From: Adiantum capillus-veneris
Taxonomy: Eukaryota; Streptophyta; Polypodiopsida; Polypodiales; Pteridaceae
Length of the DNA: 64,000 bases
Direction: 5' to 3'
Assembly: GCA_014529385.2 (NCBI GenBank)
Contig: CM043949.1
Location: 112,735,977-112,799,976 of the forward strand
Below are positions 51,713 through 62,994 of the stretch, piece after piece; position 1 is the first letter of the stretch, and every line of letters begins with the position of its first letter. The notes under the pieces were generated by a model. That model was not told where the DNA came from. It worked only from the letters and a program-made list of their open reading frames with translations, and did no database searches. The position numbers were made by a program, and so were the translations under genes.

Positions 51713-53500
51713 ATGGCTTCACGCAACGATCAGTCGACTCCCTCTGCATCCGGAGATGCGGCAAGGGATCACAACGAAGATTCCGACAGAGAATATGGCC
51801 CGCCTCGGCCTACTCAAGCGGAGCGACGAGAGATGGAGCGTCGTCAATTGATCGGCGATGCAACAAAGATGATGCTCAATTTTGCGAAGGACCCAAAATT
51901 TGCAAAATATACGAGCGAGACTTCTTTTCAGGAAGTGCACGAGCAGTGGTGGCACAAAACCACATCACCACCCCCGAAACCCGCTCTCAAGAAACCTTCT
52001 GCTCACAAGAAATATTCAGAGTATGAATTAGAAGAGGTGGTTGATGCACGGATTGCTCAGCTTTTTGACGCGCAAAACAAAGCTAAAAAGCACGGCAAAG
52101 AGCAAAAGAAAGGCATTGACTTCCCAAGTTATTTGGGTCGTCAGTCGAGATTTGATAAGGCAAAGAAACAGAAGAAGCGTGTTCGATTTGAAGAAGTACC
52201 CAATTCTTCTTCTTCTTCTTCTTCTTACAGTTCTTCTAGCTCATTTGACTCGAGCGAAGAAGACCGCAAAGGCAAAAAGCGAAGCAGGAAGCATCGCTTC
52301 GGAAAGGGCAAGAAAAAGGCAAAGAAGTCTAAATCTCGCCCAGTGACTGACAGTTCTACAGAGGACTCGTCTACAGACACTTTAGACTCTGACGACAACA
52401 ACTTTTATGCAAAGGAGAAGAAATTTTATAAAGCCAACCAATATGACTTTCTGGGAGATAAAAGCAAGAAAGTCAGAGAGTTTAAGGAAGGTGGACAATC
52501 AATTAAATTTGACACGTTTTCAAGATATAGAGATGCTTCGAACAGTGTAACAGGGAACGGGGGAAACACAGCCCAAACGTTCCGAAACAACGTTCCGGAC
52601 GAGTCCCGTTCCTGAAACGGAGATGGGAACGGAACACTGTTCCGAAACGGGGTGTAACCAGAACGGTGTTCCGGGATGGGGGGAACGAGGCGGAACATGA
52701 GGCGGAACAACGAAACGCAGGGCGGAACGGGAAAAAGTAGAGATTTGGGGAAAAAAAATTGGGCTTTTGGGGGCGAATTTGGGGCTGTTCGGGGAACATA
52801 TTTGGTGCAGTTAAAGGGCAGGTTAGGGGGCAGATTTGGGAGCAGTTTTGGGGTTCTTTAGGAGTTTATTTAGGACTAAGCTGAATGGACGTAATTCAAG
52901 CCTTACTTTAGGTGGACCGTTCGAGCCCCGTTCCCGTTCCCGTTCCCCCCCCCCCCCCCCTCCTCCTCCCCGTTCCCGTTCCCGTCCCCGTCCCGTTCCG
53001 GACCCTCCCATTCCCGTTCCTCGTTCCCGTTCCGGGTAACTATGGCTTCGAAGGCTTTGTCTCTTCTACAGCAGTTTGACATCGCTTTCCCGGGAGGACG
53101 CTACTCAGAGCACGCTAAGATTCGGAGAGTTGCCTCTTACTTTAAGGGGAATGCTCGAACTTGGTGGTCCACGCTTCTTTTAAACAAGACTGCGCCAGTT
53201 AAATGGCTGAAATTTAAGAAGCTTTTTATTCTTCTTGGCTGACTCAAGAGTATGAACGCGAAATATGAGCTACTTGGAACCATCTTCGGATGACCAAGAA
53301 AGATACAGTGGAGGCTTATTGCGAGAGATTCTGGAGCTCTTTTCTACACGCCTCTTCATTCAAGAAGATCTCGTTCAGAGAACAAATTGAGCGGTTTACC
53401 TTGGGTCTACCTACAGAGATCCGAGATCACTGCTTGGAACAGAAGTCGGCTTTTCTATTCAGGAGTTGATGAGTCATGAGAAACGAGGTTTTGCCATTCA
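51713..53500 (+). pseudogene. C2 gag, split by a miniature hAT element
   Basis: It starts MASRNDQSTPSASGDAARD (51713). The N-terminal part is low-complexity: Ser runs (about 52200-52250), Lys/Arg-rich stretches (KGKKRSRKHRFGKGKKKAKK) and acidic repeats. The frame reads ...SIKFDTFSRYRDAS to 52542 and, after the 52543-53044 insert, resumes in register with KALSLLQQFDIAFPGGRYSE and ARTWWSTLLLNKTAPVKWLK (the capsid-type retrotransposon gag domain). One 8-bp target copy removed, the frame is continuous, so the insert landed in an open gag. A stop follows at 53240, and the rest continues to about 53500 with shifts. Confidence 0.8.
52543..53044. mobile_element. 502-bp non-autonomous hAT-like element
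   Basis: The ends are CAGTGTAACAGGGAACG and the inverse of CATAGTTACCCGGAACG. Perfect 8-bp copies of GCTTCGAA flank it (52535-52542 and 53045-53052). It has no coding capacity and is rich in GTTCCG/CGGAAC words, with a poly-C patch near 52947-52960. The ends and the GTTCC-rich subterminal regions match the 3.35-kb hAT at 33466, so that family probably supplied the transposase. Confidence 0.85.
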
Positions 53501-56500
53501 CTCTGGCAATCTGACCTACCCCACCGATAAGGTCATGACACAACGAGCCGAACAGACTTCAGCGAATGAAAGTAGAAAGAGAAAGAGCAACCCAGAAAAG
53601 AAGGATGCACAACCCAAGCTTACTCCTCAGGAGAGAGCTCGCTTCATCAGGGAGGGGAAGTGCTTTGGATGCAGGGAACATGGACATATCTCCGCGAAGT
53701 GCCCTAAAAAGGCACAGAAAGGACAGAATGACAAGGACGACGAAAGGCCTGAGAGTTCGAGAGCAACTGAGGAACGTGGAAGAAAAGGCAAGATGAAAAC
53801 AAGACCGGTTCCAGATTGTGTGGGTACCAGTCCCGACACAATGGACGAGACTACAGAACTTTGTCGAGCTTGGGGCAAAGTGAAAGACCAAGAGGCCCTG
53901 ATCTTCTTTGATGGAGGAACCAAGGCCAACTTCATTTCACCGGAATCGGCGGCGCCGCTCAAGATCACTCCCGATCGGATGGGACCACTTGCGGAGGCAG
54001 TTCTAGCGGCACCCGACAAGGACGTAGCCATTACACCTGTCATTGGCAAACTTCGGTTGCATTGTCAGGGGTATTTGGGGCATGAGGACTTTTACATAAT
54101 GCCTTTGGAAGGTTGTGATGTTCTCTTGGGAATTCCCTGGTACTATCGAGCGAGAAAAGCGACATTGACTACAGAGAAGGGCAAAACCATTGTACTTTGA
54201 CATTAAACTGAAGGGCGAGTCTGTCCCTATTGTATCGGCTTCAGCCATTTCTAAATTAATGAAACCTAGTTTGTTTGTTTACTCGATCTTATGAAAGAAT
54301 TGAGTGATGAGGATAGGACAAATATGTCTAAACTTGATAAAGAACGACAAGATTTTCTCCACTCTCACGCCGATTGCTTCTCAGAGGGCCTACCAGGCGA
54401 GTTACCACTTACTCGTCCTGAAGATCATACCATTGATCTGATACCTAGAATCACACCACTGAACCGGCCACCTTACCGTGTGAGCCGAGCACAGAATGAA
54501 GAGATTATGAACCAAGTGAAAGACCTCTTGGAAAAGGGTCTTGTCCAACCTAGTACTTCACCGTATTGCTGTTCAGTGTTGTTGGTTTTGAAGAAAAACG
54601 GATCTTGGAGAATGTGCATTGATTATAGAGCTCTCAACAAAATCACTATCAAGAACAGATTTCCGATTCCTAGGATCGATGATATACTCGACAGATTTTA
54701 CAGGGATCCTTGTGCTCTAGCAAGATTGATTTGAAGAGTGGATATCATCAGATCAGAATCGCGCCGAGGGACGTCTACAAGACAACTTTCCGAACGACTT
54801 TTGGGTTATTTGAGTTTTTGGTGATGCCTTTCGGCTTAACCAATGCTCCTGCGACATTTAACCGGAGGATGGACAGGATTTTTCGAGATACAAGCTATTT
54901 GTTGGCACTTTCTTTGACGATATCATTGTTTTCTCCAAGAATGAGGCAAAACATAGACATCATCTGCTTCAGGTCTTTCAGGCATTACGAGATCACAAGT
55001 TAGTGATTGATGCAAATAAACGTGAATTTTTCCTACCAGAGATACACTTTTTGGGACACATTGTTTCAACAGCAAGAGTGCAAATGGATCCAGCCAAGAT
55101 AGAGACTATCCGTGATTGACCCCATTTGAAGAATGTCCATGAAGTTAGAAGCTTCTTGGACTGTGTTCGTACTACACGCGGTTCATTCGAAACTTTGCAG
55201 AGGTTGCTTCCCCTTTGCATATATTGGCACAGAAAGGAGTCCCTTTCTCGTGGGGACCCACAGAGGTGACTACCTTTTACACTTTGAAAGAGAAATTGAA
55301 TACGGGACCAGTTTTGACTCTGCCGGACTTGTAGAAGCCTTTTGAAGTATATTGTGATGCTTGTGGTCGTGGTCTAGGTGCGGTCTTAATGCAAGAAGGC
55401 CATGTCACTGCTTACGAGAGCCGATTGTTCTCAAGGCCGGAAATGACAGCACAGATTTATGAGAAAGAACTTTCGGCGGTTATCCATGCTCTTACTCAGT
55501 GGCGGCACTACCTACTCGGAGCGGATTTTATTGTCTTTACAGACGCGGATTTTACTGTCTTTATAGACCATCAGAGTTTGCGCTACTTCTTGTCACAGAA
55601 GCAGCTATCAGAAAAGCAGATGCGATGGGTGAACATCTTGTCACAGTTTCACTTCCAGATTGTCCATGTTAAGGGACAGAAGAATGTGGTGGCAAATGCT
55701 TTGTCTCGGAAGGCGTTGGTTTTGGCTATTTCCTCGATACATCATAGGAGCTTCGAGGATATGGTCGACCAGTATACCACAGATACAGATTTTGCAGACG
55801 TTTTCACACGGATACGGGATGGGGAGACAATAGCAGGATATTCCATTCGGGATGGCTACTTGATGAGAAAAACCATGTTGTGCGTTACACAACCGTTGAG
55901 GGAAAAGGTTATGACTGAATGCCACTGTCCACCTTTTACGGGTCACCGTGGCATCTCTACCACCATGAAAGGGGTAGAGAGATACTTCTTTTGGTCGAGA
56001 CTCAAGAAGGATGTTGAAGAGTTTGTGCGCAGTTGTGTGGTATGCCAGAAGGTCAAGTTTGACAGGCATAAAGCACAGGGATTGTTGCCGCCTTTGCCCA
56101 TACCCACCCACCCCTGGGAAAGTATTGCAATGGATTTCATTTTTGATCTCCCGAGAACACAGAGTGGTCACGATGGTATTTGGATTGTTATTGATAGATT
56201 TTACAAGCAGGCTCATTTCATTACAATAAAGAAAACAATCAAGCCGGATCACTTAGCGAGACTGTTTGTGGCCCAGATCTTCAGATTACATAGCATGCCT
56301 AAGACAATTGTCTCCAACAGGGACCCCAGATTTACGAGTTTGTTTTGGAAGGCAATTGCAGAGAACATTGGCACGCGGTTGCAGTTCTCATCATCGTTCC
56401 ACACGCAGACTGACGGGCAATCTGAGATTGTCAATTCAGTGGTTTTAGATTTATTGAAGTCTTATATCTCGGATCAGAAGACTCAATGGGAAAAGTATCT

Positions 56501-57194
56501 ACCTTTGATGGAATTTGCCTACAATAACACGATACACTCTTCGACGGGGAAGGCGCCATTTGAGATTGTTGAAGGTGCTGCGAAGGTTCCACCCTTCCTA
56601 AGCACAAAAGATAACATTTTTGAAGCGGATGAGTATACGTGCGACTTAGACACGGCTTTTGCCAAGGTCCGCGAGTCTTTGCAAAAATCTCAAGAATGAC
56701 AAAAAAAGGCAGCGGATCTCCATCGTCGCGATTTGAAATTGAAGGAGGATGATTGGGTGCTCTTATGTTTTGAGAAGGCACGCCTGAGAAAGAAGAAGGG
56801 AAAGGAGAGGCTTTTTCCAAAGCTTAGTATGCTATACTACGGACCTTTCCAGATCTCTGAAAAGATCAATGATGTCTCCTTCCGACTGAAACTGCCTGAC
56901 ACTTAGAGGATTCACAATGCATTCCATGTGAGTCTCTTGAAACCTTTTAAAGGTGATGTGCTTGACGATGGGGCGCCTGATGCGCAACCCAAAGTGGAAG
57001 AAAACGAGGAGATCCTTGTTCCTGAAGAGATTTTGGCACATAAGGACACGAAGAATAAAGGTAAAGTCCGAAGGCGGTTCTTGGTTAAGTTCAAGAACTA
57101 TCCTACATTGGATGCGAACTGGATGGAGGAGGAGGACCTAGTAGATACTCCTCAAATTGTGAAACTTTACCTCGAAGCTTTTGGTTTAGCATAG
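53501..57194 (+). pseudogene. C2 pol: CCHC, protease, RT, RNase H, integrase, chromodomain
   Basis: In order: CCHC knuckle CFGCREHGHISAKC (about 53660); protease-like ALIFFDGGTKANFIS (about 53895), with Gly where Ser/Thr is usual; RT from [20 protein letters not shown] (about 54420), broken near 54710, then [18 protein letters not shown] and [18 protein letters not shown]; RNase H (YEKELSAVIHAL, IDHQSLRYFL, about 55460-55590); integrase with CHCPPFTGHRGI, CVVCQKVKFDRH, AMDFIFDLPRT, VSNRDPRF and HTQTDGQSEIVN; and a chromodomain (57000-57150, RRFLVKFKNYPTLDANWMEE). Stops and shifts occur at about 54200, 54710, 54950, 55120, 55335, 56697 and 56907. A second partial copy of FTD.DFTVFID (55545-55565) is a small in-frame duplication in RNase H. 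Confidence 0.85.
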
Positions 57195-57794
57195 TCTACT
57201 CCAAATGGAACCCAAAATTCAGCTTGGCCAGAGATCTGGTGCAGTGGGATGCACAAGAGGGGAGTTACTCCGCTCCTTTGTCAACAGATGCCTCAATTTT
57301 GATACTAGAGTCACTGATGTCTCTTTGAGCTTCAGAGATACGGAGAACTGACAGTATTCTGTTGTATGACTTTATGAAATGGAATTCCTGAATATGAAAT
57401 TGATTTGTTCTTCACTTGTTTTTAAGTGCAGGAACTGATAGACGAAATGACTGCAGCATTTTGGTCTCATTGATCTCGAATAGACACGGTTGCAATAGGG
57501 GTTAGTCAATCGGACATCGATCACGTCCCGACTGGATCTAGATGCGATTGCTAGCTACATTGCCGATATATCATGGTCTAAGATCCGAATGAATGTTGAA
57601 TTTCATGTGATGTCCTGTGATGTCTAGTGATGTTCTGTGATGTCGTGTGATGTGGTTGTCAATTGGTATATGTGCTAGATGTGTGTTCCTAGTACATAGG
57701 TGCTAACAGTCAGTGTCTGCTAACACGGTTTATGGCCTCTGTCTATGTTGCAGGCGTAATCGAGGGCGATTACAATGCTTTCAAGAGGGGGGTA

Positions 57795-58071
57795 TGTCAC
57801 AAAGTGATGACGTGGCTGCCAGAGAAAACCCTAATTTCTGCCAAAAACCTTAATCTGCAAAAACCCTAATTTTGGAAACCCAAACTTCTGAAACCCTAAT
57901 TTTGCCAAAAACCCTAACCCTAGCATGACACGTGGCAGCAGTACAGACGGCCAGAAATTGCGTCGGATTTTGCGACGGAGTTGTGTTGGATTTACGGCAA
58001 CATTTTGGCTGCTTTTATCTACGCAAATTGGAGAGTGAGAAAGAGCTCTCTTGCTTTATTTTTAAAAGCAT

Positions 58072-58153
<82 letters not shown>

Positions 58154-58489
58154 CCTGTTGGCTTTATTTTTCAAAGCTTTTAAATTTCCAGGTTTTGGGG
58201 CTCTGCTTTTGGCATCCCTTGTAACTCTTTATAAGTGAAGTTGGTCTCTCACTTCTCATAGCATCTGGACGCAGAGTCTGAGAGTGAGACCCAACCATTC
58301 TTGTACTTTGCACTCAAATTAATTCAAAAAGAAATACCGAAAGGGGCACCAATCTTTGCGGCCAATATCTCTAGGCACGGAACTCCGCCGGGCCAATGTA
58401 AATCAATTGTGAACTGTGAACTGTTTTGAAGTGGTTATTTGGTGTTGTCGAGGTAGATTCTTGACTTGGAGTGTCCAAGTTTGTTACGA
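57795..58489 (+). repeat. C2 3' LTR
   Basis: It aligns to 50964-51643 along its whole length. Differences include scattered substitutions and a longer (GA)n (58077-58152). Four AAACCCTAA words remain. The divergence of the LTR pair shows that the insertion is not recent. Confidence 0.85.
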
Positions 58490-59069
58490 TGGGTGAGAAG
58501 TTTATTGATGGGGGTGATTGGGGAGGGGTAGAACTAGTTGAGGGAGAAGGTAGGGGTAATGGGGCTGGTCGACTTCTGCTTGGCACGAAGGGTTGACGCT
58601 TCCTGTGGTAGTACTTCAAGGGACTTAGTAGTGGGCTTTGTCACTCTTTTGACTGCCTTGTATGTGTCGTGCAGTAACCACAAGCCCACCCAAGCCTTGA
58701 GCACGACGACCTTCACTTACTTCACAGACTCCACTAGATCAAGGCCAGTGACTAGACCCCTGGTTAGACCTAGACGAGAGAGGACTAGACCGAGCCTACT
58801 CTGGCTAGACCTGGGCGAGAGAGGACTAGACCCAGCCTACTTTGGCTAGACCTGGACGAGAGAGGACTAGACCAGACCCAGCCTACTCTGGCTAGACCTG
58901 GACGAGGGGACTAGGACAAGACGAGTGACTAGACTGGCTGGTCTAGTATTGAGCTAGACAAACCAAGCTGCACTAAGCTGGTCCAGACCAACACAAGCGA
59001 GAGCTTAAACGAGCTAGCTCCTCGACTTGTAGGCACAATGGAGTGAAACTTCAGTTGAGGTCCCACCGG
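58490..59069 (-). mobile_element. Element X2: gag start and leader, right of C2
   Basis: The minus strand continues the X2 gag N-terminus. THTRQSKE*QSPL (about 58660) matches X1's MTHTRKSKERQSPL but has lost the Met and gained a stop. The leader holds a tandem repeat (58761-58915). It ends at the same TTCAGTTGAGGTCCCACCGG boundary as X1. Confidence 0.6.
58761..58915. repeat. Minisatellite, about four units of 41-46 bp
   Basis: The unit contains CTGGCTAGACCTGGACGAG, then AGAGGACTAGACC, then AGCCTACT. It lies in the leader of X2. Confidence 0.8.
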
Positions 59070-59604
59070 GCGGGCCAAAAAATGAGCACCTGTAGATAAT
59101 GTGTCGTGCCCTCTGTAGTGGGAGCTCCTCAGTGCAATGTGCGTGATATCTCACTCCACAAAATGGTATGACTCAGCAGCACATCAAGAACAACACGCAC
59201 ATCGATAAACTCAAAGAAACCGATACAAACTTTGGCATGGCAGCACACTCAGCTCCAGCCCAGATCTCATTGGTATAGTGGGGGTGTCGAGGCTCAATTG
59301 TGCAAGGATGGTGCAGACGTGTTGTGTACAACTCTGATGAGAGACTCTAGATGACTAACCACACGAAAATCGATGCTACATAAAACCCAACAGCTACGGA
59401 TATATACAACCATAAAGAGCCACCAATCGCTCACCAATATCTAATCCAGCTAAGCATATCTATGAACTGTGGTGGTGGTGCGCTAGCCACGGTGTCGACT
59501 AGACCACCACTCGTGTCCCTGCCGCGTGTCACTGATCCGGCAAGAGAGTCCGTCTAGTGGCCTAGTGGCCAACTGTGACTAACTGTCTGTCCGTGCCAGT
59601 GACA
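59070..59604 (-). repeat. Element X2: probable 5' LTR
   Basis: On the minus strand it starts TGTCACTGGCACGG (plus 59604) and contains TATGGTTGTATATATCC, a TATA-like core. It matches the plus-strand sequence at 63801-64000 in the same order. It abuts the X leader, as a 5' LTR should. The primer site is not obvious. Confidence 0.6.
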
Positions 59605-60140
59605 TTGTAGCCCTCCTACACTCCTTAACCACAAGTTCAAAAGGGATGCTTTCGAGCCCCAAATATTCTCTGTATTTTCTGCAACAAAAGTTCTTAAGAC
59701 CACAAATTTCAAATCTATGCACCTCTATGTGAAAAATTGACACGAATAGCAAGCTGCAATGGCGCAACTACACGTAGGAAAGGCTAGTCGAGGGCAAAAA
59801 GATGCATCAAAAAGCATGGAGGAGACACAACGACCCAAGACCTGCAAACTTGCAAATTTCTGATATTTTTTTGAACTTTCTTATGTTTGTACATGATTTT
59901 TAGTTATATGTAAGTGACACTTCAAAAAACTCACTAGCGAACACTTACAGTAGTCCGCCAACAATCGTTGGTGCTACATTAGCGACTTGCACTGAATGTA
60001 CATATGCTTGCTAAAGCAAGCTAAAACTCCCACAAAGAGAAATCCCGCACACTCTTTTGACATAACGCATCATTGTCTATATGTACAAATTTAGAGAAAA
60101 CAAGGTGTCTAAAATGTGCGCAATAGCGTCCTAGCCACCT
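59605..60140. other. No recognised gene
   Basis: Mostly AT-rich non-coding sequence between X2 and a gag remnant. Short minus-strand frames show no motif. Confidence 0.4.
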
Positions 60141-60549
60141 GTTCATGGACAAAAAAGGTCTGCCTTGGAGCCTCTTGTGACTCCACAACATGAGAATGCT
60201 CTCTCTCCTGCTCCGACACATTTGGGACATACCCATGAGCCTCAACAGGCTCTACTGGATGAGAATGTTTCCTTGCCTACAGTGACAGAGTCGAACTTCC
60301 AGAAACTCCATAAACTTGGGATTCTGCATCACTTGGGTAAACACCTTCAGAGCAGCTGTCAACTGTGTCTTGAAAATATTCTGATCTAGTTGCCTACTCA
60401 TTATCCCTTGAACTTGTGGCGCATTCACATCAATAAAGGTACAGACAAGGTGGCCGTGAACTTTCACCAACCTCATACGTTGCAGGAATAGCTGGTCTGT
60501 CCTATGACGAGGAACCCTCTTCTCTGGTGTCATCCATCCTATCAGCCAT
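60141..60549 (-). pseudogene. Chromovirus-like gag N-terminus
   Basis: The minus strand starts MADRMDDTREEGSSS at about 60549, then a stop. In other frames it gives TQLTAALKVFTQVMQNPKFM and EHSHVVESQEAPRQTFFVHE. The ...QNPKFMEF stretch resembles KDPKFAKY in C2 gag. It lies just downstream of the minus-strand C1-type LTR, which fits a gag start. Confidence 0.45.
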
Positions 60550-60794
60550 AGTGGAATTTCAAGTACCTATATTCGCCCAACACAGACCAAGGCTCACTTC
60601 TTGAGGAAAAGGTGATGTTGTCCCGCCAACGAATCCATCAAAACAAATTGTAGCCTTACTAAAGGGCGATAAACTTTATCTTTCACCCGTAAATAAGCCG
60701 TCTAACTTTCTCTATACTATATGACACGAAGTAACTTCACAAATGAACCTATAATTGCAATTCACCACTTCACAAATTGGTAGCTAGAGTACTC

Positions 60795-62604
60795 CCAAGT
60801 AGACAAAGACACCGTGCTGGCCCCAAAGATTGGCGCCCCTTTTGGTATTCTTTATTCTTATTGACTTGAGAGTACTTGTAAACTTCTACAAGCTTTTCCA
60901 CTATTATTGGACTGAAATTTCTCTACTCTAGTCCAATTTCCGCAACATAACGGCAGTAGAAGTCGTCAGGGTGAAGAACCCAAGCAAATGGTGATTTCCC
61001 GCGTACTTTAGAGCACTTTTATAAACCTAGTGACAAATTACAGCATGCTGATTTCTTTGTTTTTGGCCTCTAAAATGCACCAAAACACATGTTTGATAGT
61101 TCCCTAGCTTCCCCAAAGCTCCTCAAACATTCAAGCATCAAAATTGCCCAAAACCCTAAACCTACAAAAAATTACAGCAAGCTGTAATTCTTTGTTTTGC
61201 GTGCCGGTCACTCATGTGGATAACTCTCGAGCTCCCGCAACTATAGGGTTACTTTCCCTTTGATTTAAGCGAGATTTCTCACGAGAAATATTGCTAAATC
61301 TTTATGTTAGCGCGTGTACCTGCTTTGAATCTATGAATAGCTGATTCGGTACATGTGCAAGAGGTTGTTGCCTTGGCAATCGAGCATAGAATCCCCATAC
61401 TATACATAACAGATGAATAGCCCTTGCGCTGGGCATCACGAATATGTATTCAAAAAGAGAGGGAGATGCAAGAGAGCAGAATCATTGCTACATAAGACAG
61501 AGGAGAAGGCAAGCTTTCCATTAAAGTTGTGATCACTTGCACCCACTACTCACACACACTTTTTTTTGTAAATCTGCTTTGATTAATTTACAAGTCGGAA
61601 ACCTCAAAGCGAGGAAAACCCACGAAAAGAAAGGGATACAAAAAGCAGAGCACTATGAGGCTCCGAAGGCTAGAAACAGTCGAAGTAAATCCTGTAGGTA
61701 TCAAGAGTGATGTCTCCAGCTTCATAGGCAAAATGCAACGCTTGACCAAGAGATAATTTGAAATAGGAAAAGGGACCAACAAAAGTGCCTTGGAACATTA
61801 AGGAGTTCCTATGGTGACCCAACTGAAGAACATCGCAAACTGAGATTGCGGTGACCGAAGCACCCCAAAAATCCAAAAGCGTCTATGACAAGAGCGAAGA
61901 AAAACGCAGCTGAAGATAAGTCGATACTTGCCAAATGAAGGCTCTGGAGTGACGACAACGCCATAGTAAGTGTGGCACGGTCTCCTCAGCTTCAAGCCAT
62001 CTGGGGCAATGGGAATGCGCAATATGCCGAGCATGTAACACACTGCCAACAGGTAGAGCTACCACCAAGCAACGCCACAAGAAAACACGTTCCTTCAAAG
62101 GGAGATGACTCTGCCAAATGCGAGACAATGTGTGTTGCCACCACAAGGATGACTCGGAAAGTGACCACAGCTGGTTACCCTGATGCACAATCCATACATC
62201 AGACACACTGTACTCATAATGACCCAAATCAGCCTTCTCTCTTTCTCATATCGATTTTGGGCGTCTTTGTTGATGTGTCCTTCTGAAGGCTCTCTTGGAC
62301 ACATGTCCACTTTGTGTATTCTGGTTTAATTCCCTAGTACCCACCAACTTATAAAGTCTCGCTGAGGGGCCTAAACGACTTTAACTGAGCCTAGTCACTC
62401 CTTTACTGGTCAAATTTCAGCGCCGATCGGTCCAACCATCTCATGGCTGCCTGGCCTTGACTCCTCCGGGGGAAACTCTCGGCCAACGGCCGTTTCACAA
62501 TGGCCATGCAATATCAAGGCATTTGTGATTTGAAAAAGAGGGTCTCAAAAATTAAATAAAAATCAAGGGAAGGAAACCAACAAATAAGGTTAGTATTTGT
62601 CACA
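60795..62604 (-). repeat. C1-family LTR (minus), interrupted by a LINE fragment
   Basis: The minus strand starts TGTGACAAATACTAACCTTA at 62604 and follows the C1 LTR: TTGTTGGTTTCCTTCCC, GAGACCCTCTTTTTCA, and near its end AATAAAGAATACCAAAAGGGG (60840-60860). The stretch 61560-62290 is foreign LINE sequence. Without it the LTR is about 1.1 kb. Confidence 0.75.
61560..62290 (-). pseudogene. LINE 3' fragment with zf-RVT domain
   Basis: The minus strand reads LPLKERVFLWRCLVVALPVG, then CPRWLEAEETVPHLLWRC, the zf-RVT zinc motif at the end of plant L1-type RT proteins. A 3' region follows, ending in eight A (plus 61561-61568). It differs from LINE-B. It is a 5'-truncated copy inserted in the C1-type LTR. 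The target duplication is not clear. Confidence 0.7.
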
Positions 62605-62617
62605 GTCTCGTAACACT

Positions 62618-62715
62618 TTTTTTGTACCCAAACATGGTTTCAGATTAACCAGTTTGTAACGGATTGGTCTCATGGGTCATTTTGGCCTTTTGAAGATGTT
62701 TACATATCATTTCAT

Positions 62716-62719
<4 letters not shown>
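62618..62719 (+). mobile_element. LINE-A7: 3' tail remnant, plus strand
   Basis: TTTTGTACCCAAACATGG..., GGTCTCATGGGTCATTTTGG and CCTTTTGAAGATG match the LINE-A 3' region. It ends ATATCATTTCATTCCA and passes directly into (CT)n. Confidence 0.75.

Positions 62720-62772
<53 letters not shown>
62720..62772. repeat. (CT)n microsatellite after LINE-A7
   Basis: About 26 CT units directly after the LINE-A tail. Confidence 0.95.
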
Positions 62773-62775
<3 letters not shown>

Positions 62776-62994
62776 CAGCCGTTTTTTACCTAGTAGGCAA
62801 TAGTTCACTCTTTTGGTCATGATTTCTTCATCCAAACTCCAATTCTGGTGATATATAGCCTCAATTGAAGAGCATGACGTACGCATTGATGTAAAAACAA
62901 AAAATAATCAGAGTTATAATAGGCTTTTTTGCAGCAGCATTTATGAAGTGAATACATTCGGGAAAGTTGACTCTCATCTCTTATTTTACATACA

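Larger units (their letters stand above)
50964..58489 (+). mobile_element. Element C2: full-length chromovirus
   Basis: Two LTRs (50964-51643 and 57795-58489), both starting TGTCACAAAGTGATGACG. A primer-binding site, TGGTATCAGAGC, lies at 51644-51655 and a polypurine tract, CAAGAGGGGGG, at 57782-57792. Gag-pol and a chromodomain lie between. Left flank ...TGGG and right flank TGGG (58490-58493) give a 4-base (possibly decayed 5-base) target duplication inside X2. A 502-bp hAT-like element interrupts gag, and pol has many stops and shifts. The structure is complete but the element is dead. Confidence 0.9.

Noticed and set aside
57596..57660. Repeated TGATGTC words before the C2 3' LTR
   Set aside because: A short local duplication (GTGATGTCCTGTGATGTCTAG) with no sign of a binding array or wider repeat.
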